A DNA stretch of 26,525 bases from CAYOVG01 sp964407285. Lineage in GTDB: Bacteria > Desulfobacterota > Syntrophobacteria > Syntrophobacterales > Syntrophobacteraceae. This document shows positions 13,408 through 20,692 of the stretch, in pieces (positions within the stretch are counted from its first letter, which is position 1; each line of letters begins with the position of its first letter). The DNA lies in assembly GCA_964407285.1 (NCBI GenBank), contig CAYOVG010000048.1, positions 1-26,525 of the forward strand, written 5' to 3'. The translations under genes and the position numbers were made by a program. Under the pieces are notes generated by a model. The model did not search any database. It was not told the DNA's origin and was given only the letters and a program-made list of their open reading frames with translations.

Positions 13408-14149
13408 GAGGATCTCCAGGTCCTTCGGGGGCATCAAGGCGCTCCAGGATGTCTCCTTCGAAGTCCCGGAGGGGGTCATCCAAGCGGTGATCGGACCCAA
13501 CGGGGCCGGAAAGACAACCCTTTTCAACGTCATAACCGGGGCTTACGCTCCCGACAGCGGGTGGGTCGCCTTCGGCGGCCGTGAAATCCAGGGAAGGAAG
13601 ATCCACGAACTGGTCCGGATGGGGATTGCGCGCACGTTCCAGAACGTGGAGCTCTTCGAGAGCATGACGGCGCTGGAAAATGTCCTGGTGGGCCGGCATG
13701 TGCGGATGCGCGCCGGGTTTCCGGGGGCTGTGGGGCGGTGGCCCCGGATCAGGCGGGAGGAGAAGGAAGCCCGGGAAGAGGCCATGAGGCTCCTTGAATT
13801 CATGGGGATTCAGGACCTTGCGCAGAGGCGGAGCGGCGACCTGCCCTTCGGGTGGCAGCGGTTTCTGGAGATCGCCCGCGCCCTGGGCACGGAGCCGAAA
13901 CTGCTCCTGCTGGACGAACCCGCCGCGGGGCTCAATGCCGTCGAAACGCAGCACCTGGGCGAGTTGATGCGAAAGATTCGGGACCGGGGCATAACCCTCA
14001 TTCTCGTCGAGCACGACATGAGCCTCACCATGGAAATATCGGACCGCCTGGTCGTGTTGAACCAGGGAAAGAAACTGGCCGAAGGCACGCCTCGGGAGAT
14101 CCAGGCGAACGAAGCGGTCATGGAAGCGTACCTCGGAAAGGACGAATAA
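13346..14149 (+). CDS. livG: Liv-type ABC transporter ATPase
   Basis: Cytoplasmic ATP-binding subunit of the Liv importer. 267 residues: Walker A GPNGAGKTT (50-58), Q-loop ARTFQN (95-100), a signature region reading DLPFGWQRFLEIARAL (the LivG version of LSGGQ), Walker B LLLLDE (186-191) and H-loop VEHDMSL. The C-terminal tail, EGTPREIQANEAVMEAYLGK, is typical of LivG. The start lies 62 nt inside livM with GAGGA about 10 nt upstream. A later start is unlikely, because the fold begins soon after (LLKLERISRSFGG). It acts as a heterodimer with LivF and is separated from it by only 16 nt. Confidence 0.93.
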   Translation: MNDRNTDTATTSPINPLLKLERISRSFGGIKALQDVSFEVPEGVIQAVIGPNGAGKTTLFNVITGAYAPDSGWVAFGGREIQGRKIHELVRMGIARTFQNVELFESMTALENVLVGRHVRMRAGFPGAVGRWPRIRREEKEAREEAMRLLEFMGIQDLAQRRSGDLPFGWQRFLEIARALGTEPKLLLLDEPAAGLNAVETQHLGELMRKIRDRGITLILVEHDMSLTMEISDRLVVLNQGKKLAEGTPREIQANEAVMEAYLGKDE

Positions 14150-14165
14150 AAAGGGTAATCGTGCA

Positions 14166-14909
14166 ATGCTGCGTATCCGCAATCTGAAGTGCTATTACGG
14201 GCGTATCCAGGCCATCAACGGCGTGAGCCTTTCCGTTCGCCCCGGCGAACTGATCGCGCTCATCGGGGCCAACGGGGCGGGGAAGAGCACGCTGATGCAG
14301 GCCGTCTGCGGACTCCTCTCCCAGTGGGAGGGCGATGTCCAGTTCGAGAAAGCGCCGCTCAAGGGGCTCAAGCCTCCCGCCATCACGGCTAAGGGGATCA
14401 GCCTGGTGCCGGAGGGGCGGTGGATCTTCCCGCCCATGACCGTGCTCGACAACCTGCAACTGGGGGCGTACCTGCGCTACCGCCGCCGGGAGCGCAAAGC
14501 CATTGCCCAGGAGATCGAGGAGATGTTCGACCTGTTTCCCGTTCTGAGGGAGAGGGCCAGGCAGCCCGCCGGCACGCTCTCCGGGGGGGAGCAGCAGATG
14601 CTCGCCATCGCGAGGGCGCTCATGTCGAAGCCGCGGCTCCTGCTCCTGGACGAACCCTCCATGGGACTGGCCCCGCTGCTGGTGAAGAAAATCCTGGAGA
14701 CCCTCGCGCAACTGAGGGAGCGCGGGCTCACCATCCTCCTGGTGGAACAGAACGCACGGGCGGCCCTTCAGATCGCGGACCGCGGCTACGTGCTCGAGAA
14801 CGGAAGAATCGTGCTGGACGGTCCGGCCGCCGACCTGCTCGCGGACCAGGACGTCAAGCGGGCCTATCTGGGTAGGGACTACCGGGAATTTGACGAAGGG
14901 AGGGCGTAG
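14166..14909 (+). CDS. livF: Liv-type ABC transporter ATPase
   Basis: Second ATPase of the importer. 247 residues: Walker A GANGAGKST (34-42), the EGRWIFPPMTVLDNLQLG stretch typical of LivF, signature LSGGEQQ (138-144), Walker B LLLLDE (158-163), and LVEQNARAALQIADRGYVLE with the H-loop replaced by the usual LivF Gln (EQN). The start is 16 nt after livG, with AAAGGG in between; its stop is 3 nt before the second PaaK-like gene, showing co-transcription. Confidence 0.94.
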   Translation: MLRIRNLKCYYGRIQAINGVSLSVRPGELIALIGANGAGKSTLMQAVCGLLSQWEGDVQFEKAPLKGLKPPAITAKGISLVPEGRWIFPPMTVLDNLQLGAYLRYRRRERKAIAQEIEEMFDLFPVLRERARQPAGTLSGGEQQMLAIARALMSKPRLLLLDEPSMGLAPLLVKKILETLAQLRERGLTILLVEQNARAALQIADRGYVLENGRIVLDGPAADLLADQDVKRAYLGRDYREFDEGRA

Positions 14910-14912
14910 GCG

Positions 14913-16178
14913 ATGCCCATCTGGAATGCCAGGGAAGAGTGCATGGACCCCGAGGAGCGGGCGCAGCAGCAGTTGGAGCGGCTGCAGAGCACGCTCAACC
15001 GGGCATACAAAAATGTTCCATTCTACCGCAACCACTTCCGGCAAGAGGGAGACATAGATCCGGCCCGGGTGGAGGACCTTGCCGACCTGCGCCGGATTCC
15101 GTTCACCGAGCGCCGGCACCTCGGGGAGAACTACCCGTACGGCATTTTCGCCGTTCCGCTCCGGGACGTGGTGCGCATCCATACGGCTCCGGGAAGCGGA
15201 ATTCAGCCCATGGTGAGCGGCTACAACCGGCAGGACCTGTCGTTCTGGCGCCAGGTGGTGGCGCGGGCGCTGACGGCTTCCGGCTTATCGGCCGCCGACA
15301 TTTTGCAGATCGAGCTGGACCCGGGGCTTGCGAACTGGGGGCGCGACTACAAGGACGGAGCGGAAGCCATGGAGGCGAGCGTGATCCCGCTGACCTTCCT
15401 GCCGCCGGAAAAGCAGGTGATGGTGCTCTGCGACTACAGGACGTCCGTGCTCATCACGACGCCGTCGGCCGCGGCGCAGCTCATGAGCGTGCTCTTTCGA
15501 CGGAACATCAACCCCAACGTGCTGGCCCTCAAGATGCTCATCCTCGTCGGGGAGGCGCCGGAAGACGAGATGCGCGCGCTCATCGAGGACCGGCTCCACG
15601 TGCGCACGTGGGTGCACTACGGGTTGAGCGAGGTGCCGGGGCCTGCGCTGGCGTTCGAATGCGCGGCGCGGGACGGGCTCCATATCAGCGACGACCATTT
15701 CCTGCCCGAAGTGATCGACCCGGTTTCGGGAGAGGTGCTGCCGGAAGGGGAGGCGGGGGAACTCATCCTGACGACTCTGACCACGCGGGCGTTCCCGCTC
15801 ATCCGGTTCCGCACGGGGGACCGTGTGCGGCTGCTGCCGGGCGCGTGCTCCTGCGGACGGACGCTGAAGCGCCTGGAGTGGCTCCCCAGCAGGACGGACG
15901 ACGCGATGGTCATCCGGGGGGTCAAGGTGTACCCGCAGCACGTTCTGGCCCTGATCGAGAGGTATCTCGGGTTTCGTCCCGCCAACTTCCACCTCGCGGC
16001 CGCGATACGGGACTTGCGCGACTACCTGGAAATCTGGCTGGAGGCGGACGAGCAGCTCTTCTCCGATGAGATCAAGAACCTGGAGCGGCTCATACAGGGG
16101 CTCGGACAGGAACTGCAGCACGAACTGGGCGTGGCGGTGGCGATTCGCCTGAAGGAGAGTACTTCCTTCGGGCGTTAG
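14913..16178 (+). CDS. PaaK-like protein lacking key adenylation motifs (probable pseudoenzyme)
   Basis: 421 residues, clearly homologous along its length to the PaaK at the head of the operon: NRAYKNVPFYRNHF, the matching VPLRDVVRIH, HYGLSEVPGPALAFEC, FRTGDRVRLL, ACSCGRTLKR and RTDDAMVIRGVKVYP. The ATP-binding P-loop is destroyed, however. Where paaK has SSGTTGKPT, this protein has TAPGSGIQPM (91-100). The C-terminal EGKAKRV segment with the catalytic lysine is absent; the protein ends KESTSFGR. The GYGLFTGGLG pocket loop is also replaced. The frame is intact and translation is tightly coupled to livF (3 nt), so it is not simply decaying. It may be a regulatory or subunit partner of the active ligase, which is inference. 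Confidence 0.85.
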   Translation: MPIWNAREECMDPEERAQQQLERLQSTLNRAYKNVPFYRNHFRQEGDIDPARVEDLADLRRIPFTERRHLGENYPYGIFAVPLRDVVRIHTAPGSGIQPMVSGYNRQDLSFWRQVVARALTASGLSAADILQIELDPGLANWGRDYKDGAEAMEASVIPLTFLPPEKQVMVLCDYRTSVLITTPSAAAQLMSVLFRRNINPNVLALKMLILVGEAPEDEMRALIEDRLHVRTWVHYGLSEVPGPALAFECAARDGLHISDDHFLPEVIDPVSGEVLPEGEAGELILTTLTTRAFPLIRFRTGDRVRLLPGACSCGRTLKRLEWLPSRTDDAMVIRGVKVYPQHVLALIERYLGFRPANFHLAAAIRDLRDYLEIWLEADEQLFSDEIKNLERLIQGLGQELQHELGVAVAIRLKESTSFGR

Positions 16179-16206
16179 GGACGGAAGTCGTAAAGGATAT
16201 TGGGGC

Positions 16207-16734
16207 ATGGAACGTGGGAACCGTCAGAATCGCAAGCCGGACCTTCGCTTCAAGGTGGGAATGGCGCTGTTGGCGCTCTCCTGCATCGCGCCGCTGGGAG
16301 GGTTCCTGGTGGCCGCGCTTGACCTGCCGGTTTCACTCAAGGCAGCCATTATCGGGGCGCTGAGCCTCGGTATTCCCGAGATCCTTATGCTTGCCGCCGT
16401 GGCCGTGCTCGGCCGCGAGAATTACGAACGCATCAAGACGAAGGCGCTGTCGCTCCTCGGGCGTTTGAAGCCTGCCGTCGAGGTGGGGCGCACCCGCTAT
16501 TCGATCGGCCTCGTTCTATTCGTTTTGCCGACAGTTCCGGCATATATTATGGCCTATGCCCCGCACTGGCTGCCCGATGTCTCCCCGGAACGTCTGTGGG
16601 TCAATCTGGGTGCGGACGCCATGTTTTTGATATCCCTCTTTGTCCTGGGCGGCAATTTCTGGGACAAGCTGAAAGCCCTCTTTATACGGGAGGCGCGGGT
16701 GGTTTTCCCCGAGGAGCGCAATCAATGTCGATGA
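16207..16734 (+). CDS. small four-helix membrane protein (transporter-suffix-like)
   Basis: 175 residues with four clear membrane helices: VGMALLALSCIAPLGGFLVA, AAIIGALSLGIPEILMLAAV, SIGLVLFVLPTVPAYIMAY and LGADAMFLISLFVLGGNFW. The loop between helices 2 and 3 is basic (GRENYERIKTKALSLLGRLK). It resembles the small conserved membrane proteins annotated as transporter suffix domain proteins, often found alone or fused to efflux pumps; no catalytic motif is present. The start is 28 nt after the PaaK-like gene. The stop overlaps the uppP start by 10 nt, so the two are probably translated together. Function unknown. Confidence 0.75.
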   Translation: MERGNRQNRKPDLRFKVGMALLALSCIAPLGGFLVAALDLPVSLKAAIIGALSLGIPEILMLAAVAVLGRENYERIKTKALSLLGRLKPAVEVGRTRYSIGLVLFVLPTVPAYIMAYAPHWLPDVSPERLWVNLGADAMFLISLFVLGGNFWDKLKALFIREARVVFPEERNQCR

Positions 16735-17807
16735 GTATTCGCGCCGCGGTTCGTGCGGTACCCGTTCTTTTTGTCGTTGCGTTGGTTGCAGCGGTTGTGT
16801 CCTGGACGTTTGCGCCTGTAGCGGTTTTGCCCGGGGAGGTTGCGCCCGCGCAAGCGTGGGCGGCGGCGATGGTGGAAGACGGAGGGCCCGGACATGAGGG
16901 GCACGACGGGCAAAACGGGAGCGACGGGCAAAGCGGTCGCAGGATGACTATTGGCCAGGCGCTGGTGCTGGGAATCACGGAAGGGCTCACCGAGTACCTG
17001 CCCGTCAGTTCGACGGGGCATTTGCTCGTGGCCCAGAGCCTCATGGGGATAGGCAAGCCCGATCCGGGCGATCCTCCGGGGGCGGAGGAGAACGAGAAGG
17101 ATGCCGCGGACGCCTACGCGATCGTCATCCAGGCGGGTGCGATCATCGCCGTGCTGGGACTCTACGGCAGGCGCGTGAAGCAGATGCTGCTGGGGTTGGC
17201 CGGAAAGGACAGGGACGGGTTCAGGATGGCCGCCAACATCATCGCGGCGTTCATCCCGGCGGCGGTCATCGGACTTATTTTCAACAAGTTGATCAAGACC
17301 TATCTTTTCGGAATGTGGCCCGTCATAGCGGCGTGGTTCGTGGGCGGCCTGGCCATTCTCGCCCTCTCGCGGCGGAAGAGGCCGGGGGCGAGGACGTTGC
17401 GGGGCGGGAAGCCGCTCAACGGGCTCAATATCCGGATGGCCTTCGTGATCGGAGTTTTGCAGTGCGTGGCCATGTGGCCCGGAGTAAGCCGAAGCCTCGT
17501 TACGATCGCGGGGGGGCTGCTGGTCGGGCTTTCGATGCCCGCGGCGGTCGAGTTCAGCTTCCTGCTGGGGCTGGTGACCCTCACCGCCGCCACGGCCCTT
17601 GACGCCTACAAGCACGGCCACTTGATGCTGCAGATGTTCGATGCCGTATCGATGGGGGTCGGGCTCTTGGGGGCCTTCATCTTCGCGGTGGTATCCGTGA
17701 AGTGGATGGTGGCGTACCTCAACCGCCACAGCCTGGCCGTCTTCGGGTACTACCGGGTGTTGATCGCGGTGGTGGCCGGGGCGTTGCTGTACTTTGGAGT
17801 GATTTGA
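16725..17807 (+). CDS. uppP: undecaprenyl-diphosphatase with N-terminal extension
   Basis: Integral membrane enzyme that removes a phosphate from undecaprenyl diphosphate, recycling the lipid carrier for peptidoglycan and other envelope polymers. The BacA/UppP core starts at MTIGQALVLGITEGLTEYLP, with the catalytic PVSSTGH following (93-99) and the second motif, MWPGVSRS, present. Length from ATG 16725 (GAGGAG upstream) is 360 residues, about 80-90 longer than usual. The first 73 residues are an added hydrophobic signal-like helix (VPVLFVVALVAAVVSWTF) plus a Gly/His/Asp-rich linker (GGPGHEGHDGQNGSDGQSGR). An internal ATG at 16944 would give the standard enzyme but has a poor ribosome-binding site. 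There is also an acidic loop insertion, PDPGDPPGAEENEKDAADA. The gene overlaps the preceding small membrane protein gene by 10 nt. Confidence 0.9.
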   Translation: MSMSIRAAVRAVPVLFVVALVAAVVSWTFAPVAVLPGEVAPAQAWAAAMVEDGGPGHEGHDGQNGSDGQSGRRMTIGQALVLGITEGLTEYLPVSSTGHLLVAQSLMGIGKPDPGDPPGAEENEKDAADAYAIVIQAGAIIAVLGLYGRRVKQMLLGLAGKDRDGFRMAANIIAAFIPAAVIGLIFNKLIKTYLFGMWPVIAAWFVGGLAILALSRRKRPGARTLRGGKPLNGLNIRMAFVIGVLQCVAMWPGVSRSLVTIAGGLLVGLSMPAAVEFSFLLGLVTLTAATALDAYKHGHLMLQMFDAVSMGVGLLGAFIFAVVSVKWMVAYLNRHSLAVFGYYRVLIAVVAGALLYFGVI

Positions 17808-17897
17808 GAAACGGGCCTCATGCCCTCGTGATTTCCGTTCAACTGTCTCGACTCAACCATCTCAACACACTGACTGTCGAATGCCGGGAGGTTTGCC

Positions 17898-18479
17898 ATG
17901 AAAAAGTCCATAGGAGCGAAGCCGTTTGCCTACACGACGCCGGTCTGGGTCGTCGGGACCTACGACAAGGACGGAAAGCCCAACGTAATGACGGCCTCAT
18001 GGGGAGGCATCTGCTGCTCCAGTCCGCCGTGCGTATGCGTGTCTCTCAGGGAAGCCACTTACAGCCACTCGGCCATGAAGGAGCGGAAAGCGTTTACCGT
18101 GAGCATCCCCTCCGAGGCGCACGCCAGGGAGGCCGACTACTTCGGGATAGCCTCGGGACGGGCCGAAGACAAATTCGCCGTCGCCGGACTCACGGCGGCC
18201 CGCAGCGAGATCGTAGACGCCCCCTACGTGATGGAGTTTCCGATAATCCTGGAATGCAAAGTCCTCCACATTGTCGAGATCGGGCTCCACACGCAGTTCA
18301 TCGGCGAAGTCGTCGACATCAAGGCGGACGATTCCGTGCTGGGAGAGGACGGCATGCCGGAACTGACCAGGGTCAAGCCCTTCATCTTCGATCCGGGACG
18401 CAGGGACTATTACGGCGTCGGCGGGCCCGTCGGCAAGGCGTTCTCGATGGGCAAGGAACTCGGCGGGACGAAGAAATAG
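17898..18479 (+). CDS. flavoredoxin-like FMN-binding flavoprotein
   Basis: 193 residues of the flavin-reductase-like FMN-binding family, split-barrel fold. It begins with the usual AKPFAYTTPVWVVGTYDKDG followed by KPNVMTASWGGICCSSPP, the FMN-binding loop of flavoredoxins. SLREATYSHSAMKERKAFTV and the Asp/Glu-rich VVDIKADDSVLGEDG complete the fold. Members in sulfate reducers and related anaerobes pass electrons or reduce flavins; the partner is unknown. The start has GGGAGG upstream. It lies 90 nt after uppP on the same strand. A very stable hairpin follows 24 nt after the stop, so it probably ends the transcript. Confidence 0.9.
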   Translation: MKKSIGAKPFAYTTPVWVVGTYDKDGKPNVMTASWGGICCSSPPCVCVSLREATYSHSAMKERKAFTVSIPSEAHAREADYFGIASGRAEDKFAVAGLTAARSEIVDAPYVMEFPIILECKVLHIVEIGLHTQFIGEVVDIKADDSVLGEDGMPELTRVKPFIFDPGRRDYYGVGGPVGKAFSMGKELGGTKK

Positions 18480-18503
18480 AGGGTTACGCTGTCGGGAAAC
18501 GGG

Positions 18504-18549
18504 GTAGGGTGGGGCGGGCAAGGGCGAAGCGTTGCCCGCCCCACCCTAC
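18504..18549. repeat. perfect 18-bp GC-rich hairpin (REP-like) after the flavoredoxin gene
   Basis: The arms at 18504-18521 (starting GTAGGGTGGGGCGGG) and 18532-18549 are exact reverse complements around a 10-nt loop. No T-run follows. The GTAGGGTGGG...CCCACCCTAC core is a well-known kind of dispersed extragenic palindrome in bacterial genomes. It may stabilise the 3' end of the flavoredoxin mRNA or mark a past insertion; it borders the accessory block with the PIN remnant and Vsr/Dcm genes. Confidence 0.7.
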
Positions 18550-18552
18550 GAA

Positions 18553-18687
18553 TCAGGAGCTATTACAGATATGTGTCCACGATGCTGATCCATCCTGCAA
18601 TATACGGAAATGTCCTGTTACGGCAGCATCAATCTTATGTGCTACGGCAGCGCACAGGAAAGGATCATACGGCTGATGAGCCCTAAT
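18553..18687 (-). pseudogene. PIN-domain toxin remnant (C-terminal fragment)
   Basis: A 44-codon minus-strand open stretch without a start reads YDPFLCAAVAHKIDAAVTGH then FRILQDG. It resembles the C-terminal DPFLAAA...AxxVTGDxxxL region of PIN-domain ribonucleases of VapC-type toxin-antitoxin pairs, although the last acidic residue is replaced by His. Upstream is a stop and no N-terminal part is visible, so it is at best a fragment. The match is short and rests on memory of the family. Confidence 0.35.
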
Positions 18688-18879
18688 TCACTACCGGACA
18701 CTTTTTCTGCAAACTCTCGACAACCATGGCAATAGCGAGGTCGCAACTTGACCTGTGATGGCGGTGCGAACTCTAGATTTTGCCGGGGGGTACCTCCCGC
18801 GTCCTTAAGAAATGTCCGGCACCAGAAGTTGATAATGAGCTTCTCGAGTTCTTTTCTAATGGCTTCTGGTTTCGATATT
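18688..18879. other. intergenic region before vsr
   Basis: No gene is supported. It lies after the minus-strand vsr gene and has no T-run hairpin. Confidence 0.35.
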
Positions 18880-19311
18880 TCATGCCATCCCGGGTTGTTC
18901 GGCGGCCTTGTTCATGAAACTCTCTATCTTTTGCTCCAATTTCACCAGGTCTTTCGTCTCGCATTGCCAGATCACCATAACAGTCCAGCCGAGAGCCTCG
19001 AGCGCGGCAATGTTTTGCCGGTCCCGCTCAATGTTCTTGTCGAGCTTGTTCTGCCAAAACTCCTGATTCGTCGAGGGTCTTCCGGCTCGCCTGCACTCGA
19101 GGTGTCCATGCCAGAAGCAGCCGTGAACGAATATGATTTTCTTGTGTTTCGGCAAGCTGATATCAGGGTTTCCGGGGAGGTCTCCACGATGAATTCTAAA
19201 CCGATAGCCCATTTTATGAAGCAAGGATCGGACGATCAGTTCAGGCTTCGTGTTCTTTCCTCCAACCCTGGACATTATCCGGCTTCTTTTTTCCTTGCTG
19301 AAGACGTCCAT
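18880..19311 (-). CDS. vsr: very short patch repair endonuclease
   Basis: Nicks DNA 5' of the T in T:G mismatches that arise when 5-methylcytosine deaminates, starting repair at methylase sites. 143 residues, close to the usual ~150. It shows the family start KEKRSRIMSRVGGKNTKPEL, the catalytic PD in GDLPGNPDISL (Asp50), HGCFWHGH (63-70) and a C-terminal LGWTVMVIWQCETKD. The ATG at 19311 lies 71 nt inside the end of the methyltransferase gene, so both are translated from one message, the standard vsr-dcm pairing. The cysteines in CFWHGHLEC and VIWQC fit the metal site of Vsr. Confidence 0.93.
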   Translation of the reverse strand: MDVFSKEKRSRIMSRVGGKNTKPELIVRSLLHKMGYRFRIHRGDLPGNPDISLPKHKKIIFVHGCFWHGHLECRRAGRPSTNQEFWQNKLDKNIERDRQNIAALEALGWTVMVIWQCETKDLVKLEQKIESFMNKAAEQPGMA

Positions 19312-20488
19312 TCAAATTCTCGGATTGGGTTGAGAGAAGCACGAGGACCACATCGGCCAACCGGGCGGCAAGTAAAGGAGGGACGGCGTTGCCTATTTGC
19401 CTGGCGATCTCAATTTTGGAGCCCGTAAATTGAAAATCGTCGGGGAATGCCTGAAAACGAGCCGCTTCTCTGTGCGTGATCGGCCGGTGCTGTTCCGGAT
19501 GGAGGCAACGCCCCTTTTCCGGTTTAAAGAACTCCGTACGAATGGTGAAGGCGGGTCTGTCCCACCAAAGCCGACCGAACAGATCGGTCCCTCCCTGCTT
19601 TTTTCTGTGCCAACAGTCCGGTGTAAGCTCGGGGGCAATCCTCTGTAAATCGAAACGATTCATGCCCTGTTCGGGGATGGCCCTATATCTTCTCAAGCTC
19701 TTCTCAGTCGGGTTCCTGCCAAAGTGGAGGTCCAACGGAGGAGCGACATCTCTTATTTCCGTTCCCACGGGAGGAGGCAAGTCTCCGATGGCGTCCCTAA
19801 CCGTCTTCCACGGCTCCGGTTTCAGGAGATAGTCATCATCTCCGCACATCCCGAAGGTGATTTGAAAACCGCCGGAGTCCGGTTTGTAGTGCGTCTTCCT
19901 GGGCGGAAACAACGGAGAGGGATCGGCAAATCTACATCCGATGATGAAAGCGCGGAGTCTAAGTTGCGGTACTCCGTAGTCCGCAGCCAGAAGCTTTCCA
20001 TAACGGACTTTGAAACCCAGCGATTGAGCGGCGCCCGTTATTTCGTCATGCTCGTGAGTTCCGATCAACTGCGGGACATTCTCCATGACGAAAACTTGGG
20101 CGTCGCATCTGCGCACCACTTCCAAAAAGGGACGCCACAACTGTTTTCTCGGATCATTGTCTCTTTGTTTATTCAGCAAACTGAAACCCTGGCATGGAGG
20201 TCCACCGATCACGACATCCGCGGATGGTATCTTCACGCTTCCATCATTCAGAATATCGATAATGTCTCCGGGAACGCAATGGGGGCCGAAATTTCTGTTG
20301 TAAGTTTCCGCGCAGAACCTGTTGAAATCGTTAGCCCAGACGGCTTCAAAAGGATGGCCGAACTTCCCGGAAAATCCGAGCGTCATGCCGCCTGCTCCAC
20401 AGAAGAGGTCTATCAACGTGTGCCTGCACGGCGAACGGGAAGACTCTCCTTTGGAACGAATCTCGTACGCGTGCTGGTCTTCCTTCAT
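19241..20488 (-). CDS. Dcm-type DNA (cytosine-5-)methyltransferase
   Basis: Transfers a methyl group from SAM to C5 of cytosine in a specific site. Motifs in order from ATG 20488: DLFCGAGGMTLGF (motif I, SAM binding), GGPPCQGFS (motif IV; catalytic Cys ~99), MENVP (motif VI), PQLRLRAFIIG (motif VIII), REAARFQAFPDDFQF (motif IX) and QIGNAVPPLLA (motif X). The variable target-recognition region lies between VIII and IX. About 415 residues, normal for the family. The frame continues to a GTG at 20521, which has a weak site; the start is undecided. It overlaps vsr. No restriction enzyme gene is visible within the window, so this is an orphan methylase with repair partner. The target site cannot be read from sequence. 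The region looks less GC-rich than its flanks, suggesting transfer. Confidence 0.93.
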   Translation of the reverse strand: MKEDQHAYEIRSKGESSRSPCRHTLIDLFCGAGGMTLGFSGKFGHPFEAVWANDFNRFCAETYNRNFGPHCVPGDIIDILNDGSVKIPSADVVIGGPPCQGFSLLNKQRDNDPRKQLWRPFLEVVRRCDAQVFVMENVPQLIGTHEHDEITGAAQSLGFKVRYGKLLAADYGVPQLRLRAFIIGCRFADPSPLFPPRKTHYKPDSGGFQITFGMCGDDDYLLKPEPWKTVRDAIGDLPPPVGTEIRDVAPPLDLHFGRNPTEKSLRRYRAIPEQGMNRFDLQRIAPELTPDCWHRKKQGGTDLFGRLWWDRPAFTIRTEFFKPEKGRCLHPEQHRPITHREAARFQAFPDDFQFTGSKIEIARQIGNAVPPLLAARLADVVLVLLSTQSENLNGRLQQGKKKPDNVQGWRKEHEA

Positions 20489-20692
20489 CAGATAGGCAGC
20501 TTCAGGCCGCAATATTCCCACCCCCGTTTACCGGCAAAGTTCCATTGGTGAGCTCGCTTTGATTCAACGCCGGTACAACTATAATATCACATTCTGAACG
20601 GGCCGTGTCGTCCGAAGTCGGGCGCCGTTCCGACGGCAGGCAACCGCCCCGCCTCTTCGGAGGAACAGTTGTCAGCCCCGTCCGGAGCGCGC

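Noticed and set aside
12442..13533. 363-residue open frame antisense to livM/livG
   Set aside because: A shadow of strongly coding plus-strand genes with the same composition signs.
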